From contig JAFVAL010000031.1 of the NCBI GenBank assembly GCA_017480565.1, positions 1-45,443 on the forward strand: a stretch of DNA of 45,443 nucleotides, given 5' to 3'. The position numbers and the translations under genes are program-made. This document shows positions 9,223 through 16,752 of this stretch, one piece after another. Under the pieces are notes generated by a model. That model had not been told where the DNA came from, made no database searches, and was given only the letters and a program-made list of their open reading frames with translations. The stretch comes from Lachnospiraceae bacterium. Lineage in GTDB: Bacteria; Bacillota; Clostridia; Lachnospirales; Lachnospiraceae. The stretch's first letter is position 1; each line of letters begins with the position of its first letter.

Positions 9223-9915
9223 TCACGAAACACCGCGAAGCTGGGTGTCCGGAACATATTTGCGGGCAGTCTCGGCATAGCTTTGCAGGTCCTCTACAGA
9301 GGGTGCCGAGAGATTTCCAAAGGGTACACTGTCACGGTCTGTAAAACATTGCAGGAAATAGTGCTTTGCACCCGAAATCATTTGCCCAATCTCCTCAAAA
9401 TCTGACAGTTCGTGGAACTGTGCCACGACAGTTGTGCGGAATTCGTAATCAATATTGCTGTTTTTCAGCAGAGAAATGCTTTCGTAGATCGGAGCGAGAT
9501 CCACATACGAGACGCCACAGGTCTGGGCATATTTGCCAGGAGAATTCTTGATATCCATCGCAACATAGTCGACAAGACCTTCATCAAGGAGCGACTTTAA
9601 CATGTCCGGGTGCGCACCGTTGGAGTCAAGCTTGGTCGCAAAACCAAGGGCGCGCGTATTTCTTAAAAGCTCCGGAAGGTCCTTGTGAAGGCAAGGCTCG
9701 CCGCCAGTGATCGCGACGCCGTCAAGAAGCCCCTGGCGCTTCTTTAAAAAGGAAAGCAGTTCGGCATCGTCCATGATGGGCTTTGCGGTACCGTCGATGA
9801 GTTCAAAGTTGTGGCAAAAAGGGCAGCGGTAGTCGCAGCCGCCTAAAAAGACCGTACAGGCGACGCGACCCGGGAAGTCTAAGAGGGTCATTTTCTGTAA
9901 ACCGTGGATGAACAT
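9223..9915 (-). CDS. nrdG: Anaerobic ribonucleotide reductase activating protein (radical SAM)
   Basis: NrdG uses S-adenosylmethionine and a [4Fe-4S] cluster to install the glycyl radical on NrdD. The 230-residue product has the radical-SAM cysteine motif GGCDYRCPFCHN (Cys27, Cys31, Cys34) and the SAM-binding ITGGEPCLH. It starts MFIHGLQKMTLLDFPGRVAC, typical of this activase family. It is upstream of nrdD on the same strand but separated by 172 bases that hold a second promoter, so the two can be expressed both together and separately. Confidence 0.95.
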   Translation of the reverse strand: MFIHGLQKMTLLDFPGRVACTVFLGGCDYRCPFCHNFELIDGTAKPIMDDAELLSFLKKRQGLLDGVAITGGEPCLHKDLPELLRNTRALGFATKLDSNGAHPDMLKSLLDEGLVDYVAMDIKNSPGKYAQTCGVSYVDLAPIYESISLLKNSNIDYEFRTTVVAQFHELSDFEEIGQMISGAKHYFLQCFTDRDSVPFGNLSAPSVEDLQSYAETARKYVPDTQLRGVS

Positions 9916-9946
9916 GGATTTAATCCTTTCGCAAACTATTTTCTTA

Positions 9947-9975
9947 AGTGTACCCTACAAACTTTGTAGGTGCAA
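9947..9975 (-). promoter_or_regulatory. nrdG promoter with a palindrome in the spacer
   Basis: On the minus strand TTGCAC (9975-9970), a 17-base spacer and TACACT (9952-9947). The perfect 17-bp palindrome CCTACAAAcTTTGTAGG (9954-9970) fills the spacer almost exactly, a classic position for a repressor operator. The regulator is not identifiable; the box is not an NrdR box. Confidence 0.65.
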
Positions 9976-10035
9976 GATTGTTTCTGAAGAGAAGTTTTGT
10001 CTTTGACTGGACAAGAGAAAAGAAGCATGGTAAGG

Positions 10036-10065
10036 TTGAAGTATCATTTTTACATTTTATATAAC
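10036..10065 (+). promoter_or_regulatory. Promoter of the DUF3137-like gene
   Basis: TTGAAG (10036-10041), 18 bp and TATAAC (10060-10065). The predicted RNA start near 10072 supports the ATG at 10081 rather than any earlier start. Confidence 0.6.
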
Positions 10066-10080
10066 ATTGTAAGGGGGACG

Positions 10081-10926
10081 ATGATGGAGTACATGAGTCA
10101 AACAGAAATAGAAGCCTATTATGAGAAGAAAAAAAGACAAAATAAGCGCTTCATTATTGCATCTTTGGTTTTGATTTTTGGAGGAGGCTTGTTCTGCCTT
10201 ATCAGTTTGCCGATCGGAATGGTGTTCTTTCTGATCGGTTGGGTGATTGCTATCGCTTTTCTGTTATCGAAGCCATTTCATAAACTAAGTGAGATTGAAA
10301 AGCCTATTCGTGAAGCAATAGTGGGCGACATGATGAATCTGGACAGTTATCAGGAAAATCAGAAATTCCCAGAGGAGATGATCCAGGAGACGCAGATGTA
10401 TGATGAATGGGACAGTTATTCCGGAGGACATTTAACAGAAGGGCGATATAGAACGGTTCCAGTCCGCTTTTGCGAAGTTAGATTAAGTCATTCAGACTAC
10501 GATCGGGACGGAGATAGCTATAATGTACCTGATTTCTCAGGTTTTTTCCTGGAGGCCACTTGCCATCACATGATTCAGGGGGAGCTTCGTATAAAAAAGG
10601 ATGCAGTCAGATCTTTTGATGACCTCAATCAAGAAGTGAAGGAGAATCCTTATAGATTATTCAAGGTCGAGGAAGATACATGGGCAGAGGCATCTTTACT
10701 TTTGACAGACGATTTTATGGATGCGGTTCTTGCAAATGAAATTTTCTATAAGAGGGAAATGAAATGCCTGCTGAGAGGGAGTCAAGTGCTTGTTGCGATT
10801 GATAACCCCTTGTTTTCAGGCGGCGGAAAGACGCTCGATGACTTTAAAGAATCGATTCAGAAAGATATTGAGTTTATCAAGTATGTCCTTGATAGCTTGA
10901 TCGACAAAACAGAACTATTCAGATGA
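10081..10926 (+). CDS. Membrane protein, possible DUF3137 family
   Basis: The product is about 281 residues. A charged N-terminus (YYEKKKRQNKR) is followed by two close hydrophobic segments (about residues 24-60, roughly IIASLVLIFGGGLF and IGMVFFLIGWVIAI), then a soluble domain rich in acidic and aromatic residues (VRFCEVRLSH, FSGFFLEATCHH, LVAIDNPLF). This plan, a two-helix hairpin and a cytoplasmic domain, resembles DUF3137 proteins, whose function is unknown. The ATG at 10081 has AAGGGGG just before it; an upstream in-frame extension lacks a ribosome site and precedes the predicted RNA start. The gene is monocistronic, ending at a strong terminator. Confidence 0.7.
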   Translation: MMEYMSQTEIEAYYEKKKRQNKRFIIASLVLIFGGGLFCLISLPIGMVFFLIGWVIAIAFLLSKPFHKLSEIEKPIREAIVGDMMNLDSYQENQKFPEEMIQETQMYDEWDSYSGGHLTEGRYRTVPVRFCEVRLSHSDYDRDGDSYNVPDFSGFFLEATCHHMIQGELRIKKDAVRSFDDLNQEVKENPYRLFKVEEDTWAEASLLLTDDFMDAVLANEIFYKREMKCLLRGSQVLVAIDNPLFSGGGKTLDDFKESIQKDIEFIKYVLDSLIDKTELFR

Positions 10927-10928
10927 AT

Positions 10929-10979
10929 GAAAAGCATCTAGCTATCAAACCGATTGGTCTTAAAGCTAGATGCTTTTTC
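10929..10979. terminator. Bidirectional terminator
   Basis: AAAGCATCTAGC pairs with GCTAGATGCTTT, followed by further T residues on the plus strand; the minus strand also ends in a U-run. It separates the DUF3137-like gene from the converging DUF4037 gene. Confidence 0.85.
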
Positions 10980-10984
10980 TACCC

Positions 10985-11926
10985 TTACACGCCCGCAAGC
11001 ACATGCAGGTTTCTGACATCTGCATCCGCAATTGCATCATTCACCGAGTATGCATGCTTTTCCAGATCCCCGCAGATTGCTTTGGTAAGATCCTGGTTTT
11101 GCAATTCGTCGATGATGTCAGAAGCGATGCCTTCGATGACGTTGTATTTCTCTTCCGCAGTTTCGGGCTCATTGTCTGTAGTAAGCAGATATTCCAGAAG
11201 CTCTGCTTGAATGGAAAGTTTCGGCAACTGTCTGAGCGCGCGGAAGCTCCATTTATAATAAGGTTCGTATGCATTGTTCAGCAGGAAGATGGTGGAGATT
11301 GTATGCTTAACAAACTCAACGACAGCCAGCTGCGCTGCAGCGACTTCCCCATGCTTTAAGCACCGCAGGTAGTTGTACTGTCCGGACTGCGCCATGAGAA
11401 GCAGATGGCTTGCAAGCTTTTTCAGGCGGATGTCCTCCGGGTAGCGGGAGAGTGCAGCTCGTACTTGAGAAAGTTCGCCGAGGTTGTCAAAGAATATCTC
11501 ACCGTTCGTTACCTCTGCAAGCGTTTCGGAAGGAAGTGTCAGCCACTGTGAGAGCGTGAGGGTTCCGTCCTCTGTTCCTAGCTTGTCTTTCATAAACTCT
11601 GAAATCCGGATCACGCCATGCCTCGGGCCACCGACCGGCGACAACATTTGTCGATGAAAGCCGAGAAATTCTTTCGGAAGCTTCGCGTAGGCGCGTTCCA
11701 GGAGAAATGCCTGGCGTCTGTCGATCACATCCTCGCCCGGCAAAAAGAGAATGAAGCCCGGTTCAAAATCATGATCGGTGGAAATGTCATCGTCAAAACC
11801 GAAGCATTCGGAACCGCTGCCGATAAGCCCCGCGGCAAGGTAAGGAAGTAGTTCCGGGAACTGCTCGGCAAGCATCGGTCGTCCATACGTTTCAAAATAT
11901 GCTTTGGATAAATCAAGTCCCTTCAT
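10985..11926 (-). CDS. DUF4037 protein (nucleotidyltransferase-like)
   Basis: The 313-residue product has GLIGSGSECFGFDDDISTDHDFEPGF near residue 33. This is a GS-x10-DxD arrangement as in nucleotidyltransferase folds, and it is the hallmark of DUF4037. The rest is alpha-helical and resembles the C-terminal helical part of antibiotic or RNA nucleotidyltransferases. The substrate is unknown. It overlaps the upstream TPR gene by four bases on the same strand, so the two proteins are probably made in fixed ratio and may act together. Confidence 0.8.
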   Translation of the reverse strand: MKGLDLSKAYFETYGRPMLAEQFPELLPYLAAGLIGSGSECFGFDDDISTDHDFEPGFILFLPGEDVIDRRQAFLLERAYAKLPKEFLGFHRQMLSPVGGPRHGVIRISEFMKDKLGTEDGTLTLSQWLTLPSETLAEVTNGEIFFDNLGELSQVRAALSRYPEDIRLKKLASHLLLMAQSGQYNYLRCLKHGEVAAAQLAVVEFVKHTISTIFLLNNAYEPYYKWSFRALRQLPKLSIQAELLEYLLTTDNEPETAEEKYNVIEGIASDIIDELQNQDLTKAICGDLEKHAYSVNDAIADADVRNLHVLAGV

Positions 11927-12777
11927 TGCGCATAATTCTCCTTTGCACGCTGCTCAAGATCCTGTGCGGCGAGGAAATAGCCATAGTACGCGAAGGTGGG
12001 AGCGCAGCTCTCGCAGACGAAGGCATAGTAGCCGCGGGAAGGGCCGCCAGGCCCGCCCACACCGGGTGTGTCGAAGAGTTCATAAGCTTTGTCTAAGAGA
12101 TCAAAGATCTCAGGTTCTGCAGCCTCCAGACCTTTCTCGGCTTCCAATGCATTTGCCAGATTGCAGTAGGTGATCGCGCATTCAAGCCAGCCGCCTGGCA
12201 CATTTTCCATCAAGGCAAGTGCCTTCTGATAGCGGTCTTTTGCTTCATCAAACCGGCCAAGAGCAACGAGCACCAGAGCCATATTGTTGTAGAGTCCGCC
12301 AAGAAGAGAAGGGTCAGTGTTGGGCGAAGCCTCGTAGACCGTGCAAGCCTTCTCAAAGAGAGTGATCGCGCGTTCATTTTCCCCAAAGACATTGCAAGCC
12401 GTGGCGGCGTTGGTGTAAGTGGTGCCAGCACTGATCGTGCCCTCAAAGTCGAGCACATTTAGCAGGCGAAACGCCTCGTCGATGCTTTCAAAGGTCTCTT
12501 CTTTGCGCGCACGTTTGCGGTAAAAACCGATCATCTCGTTGCGAAGCAGGAGCTCGCCGCGCAGATCATGGCCAAGCTTTGCCTCCTCGAGCCAATATTT
12601 CAAATGGCGCTCTGCACCTGCGTAGTCGCGGCGCGCCATGTATTCATCCATCTTCTGGACGATGCGTTGCTGCGGGATGGGCTTGAGTTCGGGTGTTACC
12701 CCGTAGGGCTCCTCACAAAGAGGGCAGTTCGGTTCGACATAGTCTTCTTTTTTTAGTTCATTCATATCTTTCACCAT
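11923..12777 (-). CDS. Tetratricopeptide repeat protein
   Basis: The 284-residue product begins with a short Cys-pair region (PNCPLCEEPYG) and continues with helical hairpins typical of TPR repeats (for example NVFGENERAITLFEKACTVY and ALGRFDEAKDRYQKALALM), about 5-6 repeats between residues 30 and 270. TPR proteins act as protein-binding scaffolds. The start may be the ATG at 12777 or the one at 12765, which has GGTGAAAG before it. Translation is coupled to the DUF4037 gene by a four-base overlap. No signal peptide is visible. Confidence 0.85.
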   Translation of the reverse strand: MVKDMNELKKEDYVEPNCPLCEEPYGVTPELKPIPQQRIVQKMDEYMARRDYAGAERHLKYWLEEAKLGHDLRGELLLRNEMIGFYRKRARKEETFESIDEAFRLLNVLDFEGTISAGTTYTNAATACNVFGENERAITLFEKACTVYEASPNTDPSLLGGLYNNMALVLVALGRFDEAKDRYQKALALMENVPGGWLECAITYCNLANALEAEKGLEAAEPEIFDLLDKAYELFDTPGVGGPGGPSRGYYAFVCESCAPTFAYYGYFLAAQDLEQRAKENYAQ

Positions 12778-12803
12778 TCTGTAAGAGTCATCATGTTTTC
12801 TCC

Positions 12804-12832
12804 ATCTTACCGATAAGAGAAGAGGAAATCAA
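12804..12832 (-). promoter_or_regulatory. Promoter of the TPR-DUF4037 pair
   Basis: On the minus strand TTGATT (12832-12827), 17 bases and TAAGAT (12809-12804), giving a leader of about 20 bases. Confidence 0.6.
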
Positions 12833-12938
12833 GAGTAGTATTTTCACGTGCCTCTTGCTTTTCTTCTTGAGATGTTGTAATATCTTTACGTTAAGCACAA
12901 ATGTGTGCGGGAGGCGCACAAGCTATGGGGACAAAGAC

Positions 12939-13379
12939 ATGGTAAAACAAGGACAGTACTATTTGATCCGTGCAAAGGCTGTGCCGGAAGTTTTGCTTTC
13001 TGTCGTGGAAGCGAAGCACCTGCTGGAGAGCGGGAGAGCGGCGACGGTACAGGAGGCGACCGAGATGGTTGGTATCAGCCGCAGCTCATTTTATAAATAT
13101 AAAGATGATATCTTCCCGTTTCATGATGAGTCTGTCGGTAAGACGGTGACGATGATGTTGACCCTCGATGATGAGCCGGGGCTTCTTTCACGTGTCACAA
13201 AACGGGTTGCGGAAGCGCAGGCGAACATCCTTACGATTCATCAGACGATTCCGGTGGGAGGGCTAGCGACTTTGACGTTGAGCCTTCAGGTGGATGAGGA
13301 TCTGGGCGTCGAGGACCTGATTGATGAGCTCGAAAAGCTTTCAGGTGTTCATAAGTTGAAGATTCTGGCGAGAAGCTAA
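12939..13379 (+). CDS. pheB: ACT-domain protein, PheB/UPF0735 family
   Basis: The 146-residue product matches the length and layout of UPF0735 proteins. An N-terminal helix-turn-helix-like part (ATVQEATEMVGISRSSFYKYKD, split by the FYKYKD turn) is followed by an ACT domain (TVTMMLTLDDEPGLLSRVTKRV and GGLATLTLSLQVDED). ACT domains bind amino acids. The family commonly lies beside homoserine dehydrogenase, as here (hom follows after one inserted gene), so it probably senses an amino acid and modulates aspartate-family or aromatic metabolism. The start was set at the ATG at 12939; the open frame upstream has no family similarity. The true function is unproven. Confidence 0.85.
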   Translation: MVKQGQYYLIRAKAVPEVLLSVVEAKHLLESGRAATVQEATEMVGISRSSFYKYKDDIFPFHDESVGKTVTMMLTLDDEPGLLSRVTKRVAEAQANILTIHQTIPVGGLATLTLSLQVDEDLGVEDLIDELEKLSGVHKLKILARS

Positions 13380-13405
13380 ACGATTAATATTATTCACATT
13401 TCTAG

Positions 13406-13434
13406 TTGAAATTTCTCTCCCAAGGCCTTATAAT
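13406..13434 (+). promoter_or_regulatory. Strong promoter of the DUF3800-hom-aspartokinase transcript
   Basis: TTGAAA (13406-13411), 17 bp and TATAAT (13429-13434), near consensus. Transcription should start about 13441, at the head of a structured leader. Confidence 0.8.
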
Positions 13435-13440
13435 AAAAGC

Positions 13441-13522
13441 GTGAAATCTATGATTTCCTTTGGGCTGGTCGCAAGACCCAGGTCCATCATGGGCGGGGAA
13501 GTTCCCCGCTATTTTTTTATTA
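13441..13522 (+). ncRNA. Short structured leader RNA or attenuator
   Basis: From the predicted start the RNA can form a 6-bp hairpin (GAAATC-TAT-GATTTC), a second hairpin closed by a GCAA tetraloop (GGTC-GCAA-GACC, with flanking CT/CAG pairing), and a terminator hairpin (GCGGGG/CCCCGC) followed by TATTTTTTTATT. This is the plan of a cis-acting attenuator or a small terminated RNA of about 80 nt. AUGAU near 13450 can alternatively pair with AUCAU near 13485. I could not match it to a known riboswitch class. Confidence 0.5.
13493..13522 (+). terminator. Intrinsic terminator in the leader before the DUF3800 gene
   Basis: GCGGGG-AAGTT-CCCCGC followed by TATTTTTTTATT, located 60-80 bases after a strong promoter and just before the next ribosome binding site. 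It makes sense only as a conditional terminator or as the end of a small RNA. Confidence 0.75.
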
Positions 13523-13539
13523 TCAGGTGGGAGAAATGG

Positions 13540-14217
13540 ATGGAGGAATTAAGCGTATTTATCGATGAGTCGGGTGATTTTGGCGCCTATGATCATCGAT
13601 CTCCATATTATATCATTACGATGATATTTCACGATCAGAAAGTGAATATCGAACCCGAGATTGAAAAACTGGATCGAGAGCTGGAGTATCTGGGCTTAAG
13701 CAACTTGTGTATTCATACGGGTCCGATCATTCGCCGTGAAGAAGTATATCAGAATATGTCGGTGAAAGAGAGAAGACACATTTTCAACAAAATGGTTGCC
13801 TTTATTCGTCAGATTGATATCAGGTATAAAACTTTTACCATTGAAAAGAAGCATGTAGAAGATGTTGTTGAAGCGACTGGAAAGCTTTCGAAGATCATCG
13901 GTGACTTTATTCGAAATCATTATGAAGAAATACTAGCATATGATGTCGTAAAGATTTATTATGATAATGGGCAAGTGGAGGTCAGCAAAATCCTATCCTC
14001 TGTCTTTCATGCCTTATTACCAAACCCGGTGTTCCGAAAAGCAATGCCTTACGATTATAAACTCTTTCAGGCGGCAGATTTGATTTGCTCTTTAGAGTTG
14101 GTTAAGAGAAAGATGGAAGATCATCTATATTCAAAGTCCGAGATGGCATTTTTTGGAAGCGAAAGAGACTTAAAGAAAAACTACCTCAAGCCTTTGAGCA
14201 AAAAGGAGTGGATATAA
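13540..14217 (+). CDS. DUF3800 protein
   Basis: The 225-residue product starts with MEELSVFIDESGDFG, the DxSGdfG motif that opens the DUF3800 family. It also has YYIITMIFHD, LCIHTGPII, VVKIYYDNGQ and the closing LFQAADLICSLE. The fold is thought to be RNase H-like, and the acidic residues (Asp9, Asp13, the later YYDNG and QAAD) fit a metal-dependent nuclease, but the substrate is unknown. The ATG at 13540 follows AGGTGGGAG. It sits between pheB and hom, which are usually adjacent, and is more AT-rich than both, so it looks inserted. Its stop lies two bases before the hom start. Confidence 0.85.
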   Translation: MEELSVFIDESGDFGAYDHRSPYYIITMIFHDQKVNIEPEIEKLDRELEYLGLSNLCIHTGPIIRREEVYQNMSVKERRHIFNKMVAFIRQIDIRYKTFTIEKKHVEDVVEATGKLSKIIGDFIRNHYEEILAYDVVKIYYDNGQVEVSKILSSVFHALLPNPVFRKAMPYDYKLFQAADLICSLELVKRKMEDHLYSKSEMAFFGSERDLKKNYLKPLSKKEWI

Positions 14218-14219
14218 TT

Positions 14220-15434
14220 ATGAAACATATCGCTATTTTAGGTTATGGCACAATCGGTTCGGGTGTGGCGGCGGTTCTGCGTGTGAATGCAAAGCAGATC
14301 GCGGCGCGTGCGGGCGAGGAGATCGTGGTCTCCAAGGTGTTGGATCTTCGCGAGTTCCCGGGAGACCCGGTGCAGGAGATTCTGGTGCATGATTATCAGG
14401 AGATTGTCGCGGATGAGAGCATCGATATCGTCGTTGAGACGATGGGTGGTGTGCATCCGGCGTTTGAGTTTGTGAGCCAGGCGCTTTCCCAGGGCAGGAG
14501 CGTATGCTCTTCCAACAAGGAGCTTGTCGCGAGCAAGGGTGCGGAGCTTCTTAAGATCGCGAAGGAGCATAACTGCAACTTCTTTTTTGAGGCGAGTGTC
14601 GGCGGTGGCATTCCGATCATCCGTCCGCTTTCGACCTGTCTGACTGCAGATGATATCGATGAAGTGTCCGGCATTTTAAATGGCACGACGAATTTCATTT
14701 TAACGAAGATGGATCAGGAAGGCGCAGATTACGCGGAGACGCTAAAAGAGGCGCAGAAGCTTGGCTATGCGGAGCTGCATCCGGAGGCGGATGTGGAAGG
14801 TTTTGATGCGTGCCGCAAGATTGCGATTCTGCTCTCGCTTGTGACCGGAAAGACCGTGAATTACGAGCAGATTCCGACGATCGGTATCACGGAGATCACC
14901 GCGGAGGATTTCCAGTATGCGAAGTTCTTTGGCGCGAGCATCAAGCTGATTGCGAACAGTTTCAAGGTGGATGATCAGTTTTATGCGATTGTTGCTCCGA
15001 TGCTGGTGCCGGCGGAGCATCCGTTACATGCGGTAAATGATGTCTTTAACGGGATCTTCGTTCATGGAAATGTGTTAGATAACGCGATGTTTTATGGCCG
15101 CGGTGCGGGCAAGCTTCCGACCGCGAGTGCCGTGGTAGCGGATGTGATTGAGGCTGCAAAGCTTGGACATCAGTATGCATCGTATGGCTGGAGTGAGGAG
15201 GCCTACGAGATCGGCAATCCGCTCATCGTCAGACGCCGGTTCTTAGTGAGAATCGCGGAAGAAAGTGCAGAGATCGATGAGAAGATCAAAGAGGTCTTCG
15301 GCAAAGTGATGCATATTCATTATTTGAAGGGAGAAGGAAGCGTGTTCCTTACCGAGCCGATCTGTGAAGGAGATCTTCCGGATATGGTCGCGCAGGTTGG
15401 CACGCTCATCAGCGCAATTCGTGTGCTGGATTAA
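14220..15434 (+). CDS. hom: Homoserine dehydrogenase
   Basis: This enzyme reduces aspartate semialdehyde to homoserine, the branch point to threonine and methionine. The 404-residue product has the N-terminal NAD(P)-binding motif GYGTIGSGVAAVL, the substrate domain signature (GGGIPIIRPL, NGTTNFILTKM, YAELHPEADVEGFDA, with a catalytic Lys-rich region) and a C-terminal ACT-like regulatory domain (about residues 340-404). The ATG at 14220 follows AAGGAG; a GTG four codons earlier is possible but badly placed. The aspartokinase gene follows after 23 bases, so two pathway enzymes are made together. Confidence 0.96.
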   Translation: MKHIAILGYGTIGSGVAAVLRVNAKQIAARAGEEIVVSKVLDLREFPGDPVQEILVHDYQEIVADESIDIVVETMGGVHPAFEFVSQALSQGRSVCSSNKELVASKGAELLKIAKEHNCNFFFEASVGGGIPIIRPLSTCLTADDIDEVSGILNGTTNFILTKMDQEGADYAETLKEAQKLGYAELHPEADVEGFDACRKIAILLSLVTGKTVNYEQIPTIGITEITAEDFQYAKFFGASIKLIANSFKVDDQFYAIVAPMLVPAEHPLHAVNDVFNGIFVHGNVLDNAMFYGRGAGKLPTASAVVADVIEAAKLGHQYASYGWSEEAYEIGNPLIVRRRFLVRIAEESAEIDEKIKEVFGKVMHIHYLKGEGSVFLTEPICEGDLPDMVAQVGTLISAIRVLD

Positions 15435-15457
15435 TAGAGATTTGGGGGAATCATATC

Positions 15458-16681
15458 ATGGTAATCGTGAAGAAATTTGGCGGCACCTCCGTTGCGAATA
15501 AGGAACGCATTTACAACGTGGTCAGCCGCTGCGAGGAGGATTTAAAGAAGGGGCATCAGCTGGTGGTTGTCCTGTCTGCGATGGGGAAGCAGACGGACGT
15601 CCTGCTTGACATGGCAAATGACATCAATCCGGATGCGCCGAAGCGCGAGCTTGACATGCTGGTCTCGACCGGTGAGCAAGTTTCGGTGGCACTGACTTCG
15701 ATGGCATTTGCGGCAAAGGGAATCAAGGCGGTTTCGTTAAATGCATTTCAGGTGCCGATGATGACGACGTCGAGCTATTCACACGCGAGACTGAAGAAGA
15801 TCAATACCGAGCGTATCATCAACGAACTTGACGAGGGGAATGTGGTGTTGATCACTGGCTTCCAGGGCGTGGATAAGTACGATAATGTGACGACGCTGGG
15901 ACGCGGCGGTTCGGATACGACCGCGGTTGCGATTGCGGCAGCGCTGGACGCGGATGCCTGCGAGATTTATACGGATGTCGACGGCATTTACACCGCGGAT
16001 CCGAGAATTGTACCGACCGCGAGAAAGCTGGACGAGATCACGTACGATGAGATGCTGGATCTTGCGACGCTTGGCGCAGGTGTGCTGCACAATCGTTCGG
16101 TGGAGATGGCCAAAAAGTATGGGGTGCAATTGGTGGTGCGTTCCTCTTTGAATCATAACGAAGGAACCATTGTAAAAGGAGAGACAAATACTATGGAGAG
16201 ATTAATGGTCAGCGGTGTCGCTGTGGATAAAAATGTTGCTAGAATTTCCGTTATCGGTCTGGATGATAACCCGGGTGTTGCGTTTAAGCTGTTCCATCAT
16301 CTGGCAAGATACAATGTCAATGTCGATATCATCCTGCAGTCGATCGGCCGCGATGGCACGAAGGATATCAGCTTCACCGTCGAGAAGGGAAAGCTTGACG
16401 AGGCGCTGGCTGTCATCGACCGTCACCGCAAGTCCTCCATCAAGTGCCAGAGCGTGTCTGTCGAGGAAAATGTGGCGAAGGTTTCCATCGTTGGCGCAGG
16501 TATGATGGATCATCCGGGCGTTGCAGCGAAGATGTTTGAAGCGCTTTTTGATGAAAATATCAACATCAAGATGATCTCTACTTCTGAGATTCGTGTTACG
16601 GTTCTGATCGACGAGTCCCAGGCGGAGCGGGCGGCCAACGCGATCCACGACAAGTTTGAGCTGGAGCTTTCCAGAAGATAA
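15458..16681 (+). CDS. lysC: Aspartate kinase
   Basis: This enzyme phosphorylates aspartate, the first step to lysine, threonine and methionine. The 407-residue product begins VKKFGGTSVANKERI, the kinase signature, followed by the STGEQVS, GRGGSDTTAVAIAA and YTDVDGIYTADPR motifs. Two ACT domains occupy about residues 265-407 (VAVDKNVARISVIGLDDNPGVA, split, and VSIVGAGMMDHPGVAAKMF) and would bind the feedback amino acids. Ribosome site GGGGGAATC lies before the ATG. A second strong ribosome site and ATG occur in frame at codon 246, as in Firmicute alpha/beta aspartokinases. A terminator follows the stop. Confidence 0.96.
   Translation: MVIVKKFGGTSVANKERIYNVVSRCEEDLKKGHQLVVVLSAMGKQTDVLLDMANDINPDAPKRELDMLVSTGEQVSVALTSMAFAAKGIKAVSLNAFQVPMMTTSSYSHARLKKINTERIINELDEGNVVLITGFQGVDKYDNVTTLGRGGSDTTAVAIAAALDADACEIYTDVDGIYTADPRIVPTARKLDEITYDEMLDLATLGAGVLHNRSVEMAKKYGVQLVVRSSLNHNEGTIVKGETNTMERLMVSGVAVDKNVARISVIGLDDNPGVAFKLFHHLARYNVNVDIILQSIGRDGTKDISFTVEKGKLDEALAVIDRHRKSSIKCQSVSVEENVAKVSIVGAGMMDHPGVAAKMFEALFDENINIKMISTSEIRVTVLIDESQAERAANAIHDKFELELSRR
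16174..16681 (+). other. Internal ribosome site and start for the aspartokinase beta subunit
   Basis: AAAAGGAGAG (16174-16183) stands nine bases before an in-frame ATG at 16193. Translation from there gives a 162-residue protein consisting of both ACT domains. B. subtilis LysC makes a beta subunit of nearly the same size by the same in-phase overlap. The sequence of the ribosome site is better than that of many full genes in the window. Confidence 0.75.
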
Positions 16682-16689
16682 GAGAGAGG

Positions 16690-16732
16690 GGCAAGGTCTG
16701 AGGAAGCTTGGATCTTGCCTGTTTTATTTGTA
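16690..16732 (+). terminator. Terminator after the aspartokinase gene
   Basis: GGCAAGGTC pairs with GATCTTGCC (9 bp, one G-U), followed by TGTTTTATTT. Confidence 0.75.
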
Positions 16733-16752
16733 AGAAATGTGAGGAAATGACG

